Assembly: GCA_022495005.1 (NCBI GenBank)
Contig: JAGYXB010001050.1
Coordinates: 744,001 to 808,000 of the forward strand
Direction of reading: 5' to 3'
Length of the DNA: 64,000 bases
Source: Rhyacophila brunnea
Lineage: Eukaryota; Arthropoda; Insecta; Trichoptera; Rhyacophilidae
In this document: positions 39,129 through 50,372 of the stretch, one piece after another
How the letters are laid out: every line of letters starts with the position of its first letter
How positions within the stretch are numbered: the stretch's first letter is position 1
Position numbers and translations under genes: made by a program
Notes under the pieces: model-generated
The model's database searches: none
Seen by the model: the letters and a program-made list of their open reading frames with translations, nothing else
What the model was told of the DNA's origin: nothing

Positions 39129-39370
39129 ATCATCATCATCATCAGCCTGAATCTATCCACTGCTGGATGAAGGCCTCTTCAAGCTGCTTCCACTTCTCTC
39201 GGTCCTGTGCATTGCGTTGCCACGTACTTCCGCAGAACTTTATCATTTCATCGATCCAGCGGCCTCTAGGTCTACCTTGCGGACGTTTTGTACTTTTTGG
39301 ATACCACTGGATGACCAGATTTGTCCAACGATTGTCTCTTCTTCGAGCTATGCGTCGTGAATATAATCAA
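39129..39370 (-). mobile_element. 5'-truncated LINE tail with (TGA)n end
   Basis: The minus strand encodes the end of a LINE ORF2. It reads RRRDNRWTNLVIQWYP, then RPQGRPRGRWIDEMIKF, then TWQRNAQDREKWKQLEEAF and IQQWIDSG before TGA. The RPxGRPxxRW-DE, W-AQDRxxW and QQW tail is common at the C-terminus of RTE-like LINEs in moths and butterflies. The stop codon merges into a TGATGATGATGA microsatellite, the short repeat tail such elements carry instead of poly-A. The frame is open, so this is younger than the 22 kb and 36.7 kb pieces. The plus-strand open frame over it is antisense. Confidence 0.85.
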
Positions 39371-39502
39371 CGACGATTTTATTTGACGCATACGGCGCAA
39401 TCAAATCGTCAGAAAAAAATAAAAAGGGGCCTCGAAACAGTTCATATCAGTCATAAAATTATTATTTAATTATATGAGAATTTCACATAATGTTTTAATA
39501 AT

Positions 39503-39738
39503 TTTTTTCGACCATGTCTGATCCTAATAGGATCATCACTCCACAGAGTAGAGGTTTGTATTAACAGATTTTGTTTTTTACGAGAAATGGATGTCAGCCA
39601 CTTGCTCAACCTATTAGGTCCATACCCTGACTCACACACAAATTGAAAAACAATATGTGAAATTAACAGACCCAGGATTCGAACCTGGGACCCACGGCGT
39701 GATAGTCCAACGCTTAAGCCGCGCGGCCACTATGGGCG
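39503..39738 (-). mobile_element. SINE family A, near-complete, with target duplication
   Basis: Read on the minus strand, the head is GTGGCCGCGCGGCTTAAGCG (A-box region, 39,714-39,733). B-box GGTTCGAATCC is at 39,675-39,685. A unique body follows, and the tail is GGTCGAAAAAAA. TAATAAT flanks it at 39,496-39,502 and 39,739-39,745, a 7-bp target duplication. The layout fits a tRNA-derived SINE mobilised by a LINE. Confidence 0.88.
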
Positions 39739-40928
39739 TAATAATACTGATCATTAATTGAAGCCTCCCCCTCAATAATGATCTATATTACATTTTGGCA
39801 TTTTGAGATAGTCAAATAAAACTATTTTGTTGGGAAGAAATTATTTATAATCAAAAGGTCTCTCCTGAATTCCTTAATCACTTATCTGGGGGTCGTGGTG
39901 TGATGGATGAAGAGGTTGTCAGAAGGAGAGGTGAGAAGTTGAGATTTGGTGGTTGCTCCGATGGATGGAGGAGCGAGTTTTGTTTGCGGCGTATCGGTCG
40001 GTACAATAGTGTTACAATAGTTATGTTACAATACTAAACTTATGATACGGATCCGAGGTCCGCATCTTGGTACAATAAGGTGTTGTGCGGGGTGATACGG
40101 AGATTGAGATAGTAACATACCGGAAACGTATACCTATTCGAGTGACATTTCCAATGAATTATTATTCGCTATTTATATAATCAAAATAATATTCTTTTTA
40201 TTGAAATAATCGAGTCAGCTATTATCTGGCGTTTGTGTCAATGGATGACTGACTAAGTGAAAAACGGATATGCGGAGTTTATTATTGCGGTCAGTTCCTT
40301 ACCGAGTTTGCTATAATTTGACACTACGGAAAATAGATATTTACTTTGTAATTCTATATCTCCATACTTATTTTTATTCCTCTTCCAATTTTACATGTAA
40401 ATTTTTCTCTGTGAAGTTAAAAAAAACCCTAGAGTCGTCCTCCATTTTGACAGATGCATTTATCATTATTGTAGGGAGGCCAACATAACGGATTAAAAAC
40501 AAGTGACTTAATGTTGATAGACATAAAAAAACAAATATGCAAAAACAGAGGCAATGTGATGTAGATTATTGTTGCATTTTTAGTTCAAAACTGCCAACAT
40601 GTAACATAGATTGTTATTGAGGGGAGACTTCAATTAGTGCGTCGCGTCGATTACTAAACGCTCCACTGATTATAATATAATTATTATAAGTATATTTCTT
40701 TAGTACCCATAAAAAGGTAGAATTTATAATTTAAAAAAAATATTTAGGTATATAATAAATATCAGTGGTGCACAACTCGCGGTCAATCGACAAAATTACC
40801 TAAATAATAAATAATATTAATTAATTATATAAGTATTCTACCTACTCACAGAGAAATTAGCAACAAAAATTCTTGAAAGATCTACTTTAATTTGTATGGC
40901 GTGAATATGAAGTCTACACACATCAATT
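39739..40928. other. Non-coding DNA
   Basis: The 39,880-40,120 part is less AT-rich, with repeated tacaata words. It is not recognised. Confidence 0.4.
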
Positions 40929-41098
40929 CTTGGGGCAGCTATTTGTTTCTAAGTTTGGCTTTCTGTGGTAAATCAGATTATAAGTTTTTGGATGTTTTAA
41001 AATTTTAGTAAAATGTTTAGTAAATTCTCAACAAACTAAAATTTAAAAACATTCCTGATTTACTACAGAAAACCAACTCAATAAATAGCTGCCCTAAG
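40929..41098. mobile_element. Foldback element, arms about 65-85 bp
   Basis: The left arm from cttggggcagctatttgt through tttctgtggtaaatcag pairs with the right arm ctgatttactacagaaa through aaatagctgccctaag. Inner parts (gatgttttaaaattttagta and aactaaaatttaaaaacatt) also pair. The spacer is about 20-25 bases, and no ORF is present. Confidence 0.8.
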
Positions 41099-41217
41099 AT
41101 ATCTAAACCGGAATTATTAGGTAGTATTAATTTATGATAATATTTACAAACTCACTTTTATAACGTTTTTATATAAATCGTATGGTTTATCATTATTGTT
41201 ATAGGTCACTCAATGAA

Positions 41218-41442
41218 AGTTGAGGCGAACACAGACACGAAAGATTGTGTGCATTGGTGCATTTCTGAGACAACGGGCATTGCACAATGTCTACGAGAAA
41301 CAGCTGTTTGTTTTGCTTACGCCTACGTATTGCGGCTATAGCGAAAAGAGGACAACATGCGTATACGTTGATGTCGAATTAAAAATTTGAAAACAATTGT
41401 TTGTAAACAATGCGTCTATGTGAGTATTGCTTCGCCTCAACT
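41218..41442. mobile_element. 225-bp block with 12-bp terminal inverted repeats
   Basis: AGTTGAGGCGAA at 41,218-41,229 and TTCGCCTCAACT at 41,431-41,442 are exact inverse copies bounding a block richer in GC than its flanks. No ORF and no clear target duplication. It is a MITE candidate. Confidence 0.45.
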
Positions 41443-42526
41443 CTTGTTAACATATTGGTTAATATTAAAATGTTAAATATAAGTAGTTTACATTAAATTC
41501 CTTGTTTTGTATTCTGTTATGATAAATTCTTAACCAAAGAATCTAATTTTGATTATATCAACTTTATGTTTTTGTTTATTCAAGATGATCTTCCACGAAG
41601 GAATAAGATTAAACAAAATTATTTGTACCTACACTTACTTATTTAAAATATAGCTTTAGTATTTTTTCACTAATGACATAGCTTTATTATTTAAGATATA
41701 AAATTATTGCAAAATGTCGATAGGTATGTAATTTCTTTTGTAATGTCTTCCCACATTTAATGGCATATGATTTCAATTATTTTTTGGCACGTACTAAAAT
41801 CGCTGGGACGTCAAGCATTAATATTCAGCAGTTTGTGCAACCAAATATTAAACTAATCATTCACACGGTATTTACCTCCTTAAGGTAGTGTGCGATGACG
41901 TACAGAATACGTCAGAGATTAACGCGACGTACGTAAAGAGGCAGATGAGTATGGTAGAAATGAATTTGGCGAAGTCGAAAGAGGAAAAAAAGTCATTATT
42001 TTTATTTCCTCACGAATAACGTACGAGCAAATCGGCACACCTCTCATTGGGGAATTCCTGTCTGCAGATTTCTACCAGAGTGAGTGCGTCTTATACGTAA
42101 AAAAATAATGATTGATCATTTTAAAACTATTATGTATAATCAAAATCTTTATAAATAGATTTACCGATATTAATAATAAATAAATCAAGTATTTTGCATT
42201 TATTTTTATAATTAATAACTAGTATTGTTTCAAGAGAAAAATATAAATGTCTGCAGAGTGAAAATTATCTATAACAGTGATTCTCCATCAGGTCTACAGA
42301 ATTTTAGGGCTCCGCGAGGCGGTCAACGCAACAACTTACATAGTTATTACTACATTATAATAAAAAGGTTCAATATTTAAATTTAAAGTAAAAATTTAGG
42401 ATTCCGAGGTATTTAGTAATTGAGGTCACCGCCTACTACACTGTTGATTTTATTTCTGTCAAATCGTTTAAAATAGTTACAGCATATAAATGATTTATTA
42501 TTATTTTATATTCAATAATTAGAATG

Positions 42527-42830
42527 TTACATTCTTAAATCTTGTGAATTATGCGTTGAATAAAAAAAATGAATACTTAATTAAAAATTATTAGCAAGTT
42601 CAAGGATCCGTGACGTCGGTTAGTAATTAAAGTAATACCTACATTGATTTAAAATACAAAAACCGACAGCCAATAGTAGCTCAATTTAGAAAGCGCTTCA
42701 GAGAGTACTATAAGACCCATTAGCTAAAATTTGTCGTCGTTAAGTATGGTATCTTTAGCATAGTGGTATATGTGCGTGGGCGCGAAACCCGAGAGATGCG
42801 GGTTCCTACGGTTCCTACGGAATACTGGAA
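42527..42830 (+). repeat. SINE C tail fragment and a tRNA-like SINE head
   Basis: 42,527-42,568 is the reverse complement of the SINE C 3' end (attcttaaatcttgtgaatt). 42,755-42,830 reads like a degenerate tRNA head (tttagcatagtggtatatg, then gagagatgcgggttcctac). It folds poorly as a functional tRNA, so I treat it as SINE-derived. Confidence 0.5.
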
Positions 42831-43609
42831 TCACTGATCTAGATATATATGTTTATGAGGAATTGTGATTAGTCATTAGCTCAGATCTTTGGATCCGTAT
42901 TCCGGATCCTATTTATTTATTTAAAAAATCCAGTCAATCCAGTCAAATTCCTAAGCCAAGTATATAAAAAAAATTGGCACTCTATTCATTACTCTTACAT
43001 ATAATCAGAATGCTATTTATAATAAAATATTATCATTGTATTGTGTTCACATACATTTGATATGGAGAGTACCTACAAATTACTTGATCATTTCTTATGG
43101 CAATGTACTTCCAAATATCAAATAATTGTAGAAATATTTGTGTTCGTAGTAAGATACAATATTGTACTACTGCATAAACAGTCAATAATGTTCACTTCGT
43201 TTGAGTTATGAACATTATGATAATGAATCCAGATATGACTGACTACCTTCAATACTAAGTTACATACAAAGTTTCGCGCCAAATCTTTGTAGACATATTT
43301 TACTACCTGTCAAAATCAAAATGTTCTTAATCTATATATATAAAACAAAGTCGGGTTAGTTACACCATTTATAACTCGAGAAAGGCTGGACCGATTTTTA
43401 TGATCTTTGATTTGTTAGATTTGTCTCCGCCCCGAATAGCAGAATAACTATTAAAATATTGGATAAATCACGGAAAAAATACATTATGAAGACAATTCAT
43501 TTTCTCATACATTTTGACATTTTGAAAAATGACCTCGCGCATTCGAAAATAAAAGAAAATCACAAAAAATTTAAATCCATATACAACGATACATGACAGA
43601 AAGAATAAA

Positions 43610-43785
43610 CAAGAAACAAATGAAATGCGTTGTGTGCATTATCTATCTTTTGACAGTTGATACAGTTCAACCTCAGATAATCCCGAAAGACTTTGTTGTA
43701 TACTCCGGTGAATTTTGGAGGAAGTTGTCCTGCCTGAATCTTTTTTACTTCTTCGACAGCGTCCAAAAATAAAGCCAAGGATAAA
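43610..43785 (-). other. Antisense open frame inside Helitron, possible captured exon
   Basis: The minus strand reads ALFLDAVEEVKKIQAGQLPP, then KFTGVYNKVFRDYLR. This has ordinary amino-acid use, unlike the Lys/Asn/Ile/Tyr-rich chance frames elsewhere in the window. I do not recognise the family. A weak donor-like GAG|GTTGAA follows DYLR, but no acceptor is clear. It lies outside the RepHel remains and on the opposite strand. Helitrons are known to pick up host exons. It may also be chance. Confidence 0.35.
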
Positions 43786-44057
43786 ATTACATGATCTCAT
43801 TGCTGGTATTGCTCATTATTTACCTACCAATTTCAAAATCCATCCTTCGAACTTCACTCGACAATCGATCTACGTGAATAATTGAGCCGATTACCAGCTA
43901 GGTGCGCAAATAGCTATTTTGATCGTGATTTTAAAACGGTAAGTTGCCTTCGAAGAAGTTCACTTTGTGGGTTATCAAATTTGTGATTGTGTGTGCATCG
44001 ATAACTGCTTCATTATGTAATTTTGAATTATGTGATTAATTTTCCAGTGTTTATCAT

Positions 44058-46480
44058 TTGATGATTCTTCAAAATGCTGACAACTATTTGCTGCGATTTC
44101 GTCGATTGCTTAAAATCAAGACGGAGCGCCTCACTTTCATTCGGTTGAACCAAGCCAAACTGCGATCGGAGGAGTATATTCATTTACGCGATGCAATCAG
44201 CACCGTAGGAGATGCAGCTAATGTTGGTCGATTGACTATTCTATCGGCGATGTACATTAGCAGCCCACGTCATATGCATGAATATGCGCAAGATGCAATG
44301 AAATATGTTCGTCATTACGGTCGTCCAGATCTATTCATCACCTTTACATGAAATCCGAAATGAATAGAAATTGTTCAACTGCTACTCCCCGGACAAACAT
44401 CAAGTGATCGGCACGTGTCTTCAAACAAAAATCCTGTCGCTGATGAACTACATTGTTAAGCATCGCGTCTTTGGGAAACTCGATGCTGGATGTATTCGAT
44501 TGAATGACAAAAACGAAGCTTGCCGCATGCACACATTCTTATTTGGTTAGTCGTAAGAATTCGACCAGACCAAAAAGATGACATCATATGTGCCGAGATT
44601 CCTGATTCCGAAACCGATCCAGACCTGCATGATGTTGTAATTACTTAAATGATTCATGGACAGTGTGGCGCCATCAACCCCCCCCCCAATCAGCGTGCAT
44701 GGTCGACGGCAAGTGTTCCAAGCGTTATCCATGAAGTTTAACGGCGGAGACTATCACTGCCAATCATGGTTATCCACTGTATCGGCGTCGATCACCCAAT
44801 GATAACGGTAGAACTATCACAACGAAAATGAAGTGAAACGATATCGTGGTCGACAACACTTGGATTGTTCCGTATTCGCCACTTTTTTCCAAAACATTCA
44901 AGGCGCATTGCAATGTGGAGTTTTACAATTCAGTGAAATCCATCAAATAGATCTGCAAATATGTCAGCAAAGGCAGCGATATTGTAGTTTTTGGCGTTCA
45001 AACTCCCAATACCAACGATGAAATCACGCACTATCAAGTTGGTCGATATGTGAGCTGCAATGAAGCAATTTGGCGTATTCTCTTATTCCACATTCATGAA
45101 CGTCATCCCACTGCTGTACATTTGGCGGTGCATCTGGAGAATGGTCAACAAGTTTATTTCAACGCATCGAATGTTGCTCAACGTGCTGAAATATCTCCAG
45201 CGCCAACAATGACCAGTTTCTTTTCGATTTGCCAAAGCGATCAGTTTGCACGAACGTTGTTCTACTCTAAGATGCCACGTTATTACACTTGGAACGCTTC
45301 ATCGAAGAAATTTCAACGTCGGAAGCAAGGCGATGCGGTTCCTGATCATCCGGATGTGCATTCTACTGATGCTCTTGGTCGCATTTACACAGTTCATCCG
45401 AAGAATAGCGAATGATTCTACTTGCGGTTATTGCTGGTAAATGTTCGTGGGCCGACATCATTTGAATCACTTCGAACTGTCAATGGTGTAGTGTGCCCAA
45501 CATTTCGTGCTGCATGTCAAAAGCTCAATTTGTTTGAAAATGATACTCATTGGGACATGACAATCGCTAAAGCATTTGTTTCTGCATCTCCAAGTCAGAT
45601 ACGCACATTATTTGCTATCATTATTTCGACATGCTTCCCATCGAATCCACCTGAACTGTAGAAAAACTACAAGGATGACATGTCAGAAGACATTTTACAT
45701 CGAATTCGTGTCATTTCAGGGAATCCTGATCTCGAGGTGAATAAGGAGATACATAACCAGGTTTTCTTTTTGATCGAAGACATGTGTTACCTCATGTGCG
45801 GCAGTTTGTTAGTCAAGTTAGGAATGCCAATGCCACATCGTGGAGTCAATTACGCTTTCAATCTAGAATTGAAACGTGAACGTGAAAATGATCGAGATGC
45901 ATTGAACTAATTAGTTCGAATGAATGTACTAATGTTGAACCCCCAACAGAAGGTAGTGCACGATACGTTAATGAAGGCAATTGATGATGGAAATGGTGGC
46001 TTATTTTTCCTCGATGCGCCCAGTGGAACTGGGAAGATATTCCTCATGTCATTGATTTTGGCCACTGTTCGTGCGAAATCCGAAATTGCTGTAGCAGTTG
46101 CTTCTTCCGGGATAGCGGCCACGTTCCTAAAAGGATGCCGAACGGCTCATTCAGCGTTGAAATTGCCGTTAAACCTTCAAACCTTCAAACGAAACGATAG
46201 CCATGTGTATTATGCCCGAAAAAAGACACTGTCTAAGAAAATTTTACACACGGTTATACGTTTGAGTTTCGCAAGATGCCGGCGCGCCACCCCCGCGCGA
46301 CCACTACGTTCTTGCACTAACAAACGAAGACGAAGCAACCAACTAGCCAACTGAATTTTTAAACTCATTGGATCTTCCTGGCTTGCCACCGCACAATTTA
46401 CAACTGAAGGTTGGCTCGGTAGTCATCATGCTTCGAAATCTGAACCAACCAAAACTATGTAATCCATTTCATTTTGGTTT
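44058..46480 (+). pseudogene. Helitron RepHel (replication initiator-helicase), broken
   Basis: Pieces of one protein appear in order across several frames. A Helitron N-terminal-like domain (ending GRPDLFITFT, 44,058-44,348) runs into a TGA. The HUH motif LPHAHILIW lies at 44,520-44,546, with its HAH at 44,526-44,534. A Cys-rich CMVDGKCSKRYP stretch lies near 44,698. The two-tyrosine motif follows: its first Tyr codon is now TAG (44,948-44,950) but ICKYVSKG keeps the second Tyr. An open piece runs to NSE (45,050-45,414). The PIF1-type helicase starts at about 45,920 with Walker A SGTGKIFLM, where Ile replaces the usual Thr or Ser. Walker B and much of helicase domain 2 are deleted. A terminal [20 protein letters not shown] block then appears in another frame at about 46,370. 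It cannot make an active protein. Confidence 0.92.
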
Positions 46481-46617
46481 GATTTTTGCACATTTATTGA
46501 ACTTAATTCATTTTGAATATTCATTTTAACTTAATAAAAAAATGAATTTAATTCAGCTAATAAGTTAACTCAAGATTATTGATTCTGAGGCGGTACGAAG
46601 TTCGCCGGGTCAGCTAG

Positions 46618-49600
46618 TTATAAATAAAAATAAATCATTTAATCAGATGTTTGTGTTATTATTAAACCGCATGCATACAGCACAAATTGAGACTATTGTC
46701 AATCTATTTCATGATGATAATTGTTGCTCAAAATATATTTAAAGTAAAAAATACCTGATTCAACTTTTGGGTTATGTAAACTATTGTAAGTATTTGTATT
46801 GCTGTCTTCACGAACGACCCAGAACATCTTCAAATATGAATGACACATTTAATTATATTAATATAATAAAGTATACGAAGCCTTTGTTTGAATACGTTAG
46901 TAAAAGATTCGGTAAACTAAGATAGAGTATGTTATGTGAATGTGAATCCGAAATTATAGTTGAATGATTCTGTTTGCATATATAATAAATATATATCTGT
47001 TGTTTTCGCCTTTGAAATGTCTTTGGGTAATTTCAATTTATAAGTTAGGCTTTAAAATCACTTAGTGTAGGGTTTTTGCCACTCATGTGGATACCACACT
47101 ATCGAATGAATTATTATCAGCCGTAGACAATCCACTCACTGCTGGATAGTTCATTTCACTTTTTTCACTAATAACATTTTTGCTGCCACGTATTTTTTGA
47201 AAAAGTGTGTCATTTTTTTTATTTAATAAATAACTTCTATGTAATTTAAATTTTTTAATGCTCTACATATTATGTTTTACAAAACTTATATTACTGAGAA
47301 AAGAAATTTAATAATACGCTGGTACAAAATGATACTTTGAATAATTTTAGTATAAAAAAAAAAATTATATGATACTCGTAGTATGTGGGTGTAATTTGTG
47401 ATGCATTACAAAATATAATACAAATATCACATCAATACTACACCTAGGTAACTTTGGTTTATGCTATAAGTGACAATTGCTAAATCTGATGCAATACTCA
47501 CAGTGTTGTGTTTATGTAATGCAATCATAACTCTAAGAGAAGCATGCACAGAACATAAATTTCCTTCAATATTAATAAGCCAATCTGCAAGCATGAATGT
47601 AAATGTTAGTGACGTCACATCGCGTCACAACGACCAATTATTTTTAAAATATTTATTCCCTTATAATAATTAAAAAAAAAATAGAAATTGTGAAGAAGCG
47701 TGGAATTAGTGTGCCAACTGCCAGTATAAATTGAATAATTATAAATAATACAAACTTTTAATAACTTACTTACTAATTTACAGTGTTTTTATAATAGAAT
47801 TGAATATCGGACAAAGCATTTCCAATAAATATTTATTAAGTACCTAATCGAGTGGCCACACAGTTTCGCTTCCCGCAGGCTGCAGCTAACTTCATTTATG
47901 TTTTGAGATAGTCGACATTTTGAGATATCGACATGGAATTGGAATGGAAAGAGGTCTACATAATGATCTCTATATACTATTATCATTTATACCAATTAGC
48001 TATCGCTAATAAATAAACCATTGCTTCCTAAGTCCAGCAACTAAATTATAAATACACATTTATAGCTGTTATATTAAAAAGTTAAACGCAGGTACCGATT
48101 TTTTTAAATAATATAATCCAATTAATGCTTAGTTTTTGACATTATTTTCGAAGATAACTGAATATTGCCACGATAAAATATCGTGATATTTAATTGAAGT
48201 ATGTCTACTGTAAATAATGTTGAAATTCAATTTACTAATAATATAAAAATCTAGGTTGTCTAGTTATAGTATTGAAGCGCTGAAACGTACTGTATGATTG
48301 ATCGATTATGGCATATTATAATTATCATTAAATTTATACGAAGCGAAAATAAGTCAGTGATTTTTGCATCTCCCAATTTTGATGTCGATTATATTAAATA
48401 AAAAATATCACACATACCTATATAATCTATACTCATAATCCAATATCTGCCAAACCTTTTTAGCTGACAGCACACTGGGAAAGGGGTATTTTTTTCATGG
48501 CACACCAAATAAAATAATATTGTTTCATAAACATCGGTAATAGAAATAATAATTTTAGAATTATTTTGAGAAAGAATTTTCAAGCGTTTTTAAATTAGAT
48601 AAAAAAATACTCAACGACGATCGAAACAGAAATAAATATTTAAGTAGTAGTTAGTAGTAACTAATATTGTATTGACTCGAAACCAAAATACAAAATGCTG
48701 ACAATTCGAGCATAGAAAATGATGTTTTGTGCACAGGCGTTTTTAAAGTCGATTATATTTTCTTGCACTGTTAATGTCTGGTGTATATAGTCGTATCTTA
48801 TGAAAAGATTGATGGCCCACTTGTACATATTTTGGTAATGAATTAGTGATGAAAAATAATTAGAAAATAATACAGAGAGAATTTCTCTTCTGTACTTCTA
48901 ACAAAATTTTCGCGCTACAAAGTTTGACACTGCTCTATATTCGTATTAATAAAACTGTGATGTATTTTTCATAAAACAACTGACCTATATGAAATTGCAC
49001 CTTATTTTATGTCATAGATTTCATTATTAATACCAACTAAGTGGAGTTTATGTTTCTTTCGGTGCCTCAAATGTGGGGTTTCCATGCAACCATCTTTTTA
49101 TTTAACAACCAGTTACATTTTGATTACAAAAATAAATGTTTAAAATAGAATAGTGAAAAAATATTGCAACCAGCAAAGTTTCCATATATGAATTATAATA
49201 TAGTTAAGCCTAACAAGACAGCAAGTAAAAAAGTAAGAAGAACATATAAAGAAGTTACACGAGGAAGAAGAAATTGAAGAAAAATGAGGATTGAAAAATG
49301 AGGATGAGGATGAGGATATTGAATAATTATAGACATAAAGTATATATATATTAAAATATTTGTGTTAAGAATTATTGAAATGTATACATAATAATATTAT
49401 GAGTGATCTTAGGTAGAACAGAAAAAGAGAATTATAATAAAGGAAATATTGTGTTTGTTACACTATAATTAAAAAAAAACAATATTTTAAAAATGAAAGG
49501 GGCGACACTTTCCCTAGGGACATCACTGACAATAGTAATATTAAAAGTCTATCTGTAATTTCGTATTTTCATTATACATAGGTGAAAAAACATAGTTATA

Positions 49601-49739
49601 TAAAGAAAATAGTACTTAAATCTGTTTGTTTAGTTGTTACTCAAAAACTACTAAACCAATATTAAATGAAACGAGTTCATTTCAATATCTCAAAAGGTTA
49701 AAATAAAAACTACGCAATGTAAAAGTTTATAACGAGTAT
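46618..49739. other. AT-rich DNA, little recognised
   Basis: A decayed LINE-tail-like piece (ccactcactgctggata near 47,131) resembles the 39.1 kb LINE end. The remainder has no motif-bearing frames. An A/G-rich stretch lies at 49,255-49,320. Confidence 0.4.
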
Positions 49740-50214
49740 GTAACATAGTCGGATAGCAGCGGTGGATTGGTGAGGTGGGATGTGGATATTGGAGAGTGCC
49801 TAAATCCAAGCGTTGTCGATCGAGTGGGTTTAATCGGAGCTAATAATTAAGTTAAATCATGAATAGGTGAAACGATGAGACAGCAGCTGCTGTGGAGTGG
49901 TGCGGATAGAAAGGCGCTCTCTTGTTATGTTTTTGGCAACAGAAATCCTTACCAATGGACCCCGATCCTTCACGTGGTCCAGTGGAAGGTGTAGGTATGT
50001 CAGTAATAAGACTCGATGGATTTTAATATTCAAAGATGTTTATTCGTCAATTTTCAATGTACAGTTACATGGTGTAAAAATAAAAGGGAAAGAACTCAGG
50101 AGAGTTCGACCCGCAGTGGAACAACTCGGTGAGCAGAGCTGAATTTAGTTTGAACAAGTAGAATGGTCCGATTTTTTTTTTAGAATTATTAATAACCATG
50201 TCTTTGCTTTTTCG
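49740..50214. other. Less AT-rich block, unknown repeat
   Basis: The words gtcggatagcagcggtgg and ggtgaggtggg recur as gtcggatagcagtggtgg at about 23,871-23,900, so at least this part is a dispersed repeat. The 81-codon plus frame at 49,897-50,142 has no motif. Confidence 0.4.
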
Positions 50215-50372
50215 TACAAGGCGGTTGTTAGTAATTTTTGAACAATCACAAACACCTAGGCTTTGAGAAAAACACAGAAATATTGTGTGTCCTGACCGCG
50301 AATCGAACCCAGGAACTCTCGGGTGGAAGGCAAGCGCATTACGCACTGCACCACGAGAGCCGCCTGAATGGT
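50215..50372 (-). mobile_element. SINE family B copy
   Basis: Minus strand: GGCTCTCGTGGTGCAGTGCG (A-box region), then a B-box GGTTCGATTCGC, then GTGTTTTTCTCAAAGCCTAG and a diverged 3' part. The head is well preserved. Confidence 0.75.

Larger units (their letters stand above)
43331..46617 (+). mobile_element. Helitron rolling-circle transposon, intact ends, 3.3 kb
   Basis: The element begins TCTATATATATAAAAC directly after an A and ends GGGTCAGCTAG directly before a T. This matches Helitron rules: 5' TC, 3' CTAG and insertion between A and T without target duplication. A 3' hairpin (GGCG at 46,589-46,592 and CGCC at 46,603-46,606) stands seven bases before CTAG. Inside are remains of a RepHel gene on the plus strand. 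Autonomous animal Helitrons are usually 5 kb or more, so this copy is internally shortened. An unrelated antisense frame at 43,610-43,785 may be captured sequence. Confidence 0.93.

Noticed and set aside
39167..39469. 100-codon plus-strand frame
   Set aside because: It is the antisense of a LINE tail whose minus-strand protein is recognisable.
44698..44740. Separate minus-strand genes in 43.3-46.6 kb (several short frames)
   Set aside because: Most are antisense shadows of the Helitron RepHel remains. Only 43,610-43,785 lies outside them.
49897..50142. 81-codon plus-strand frame
   Set aside because: No motif, partly in a dispersed repeat and next to a SINE.
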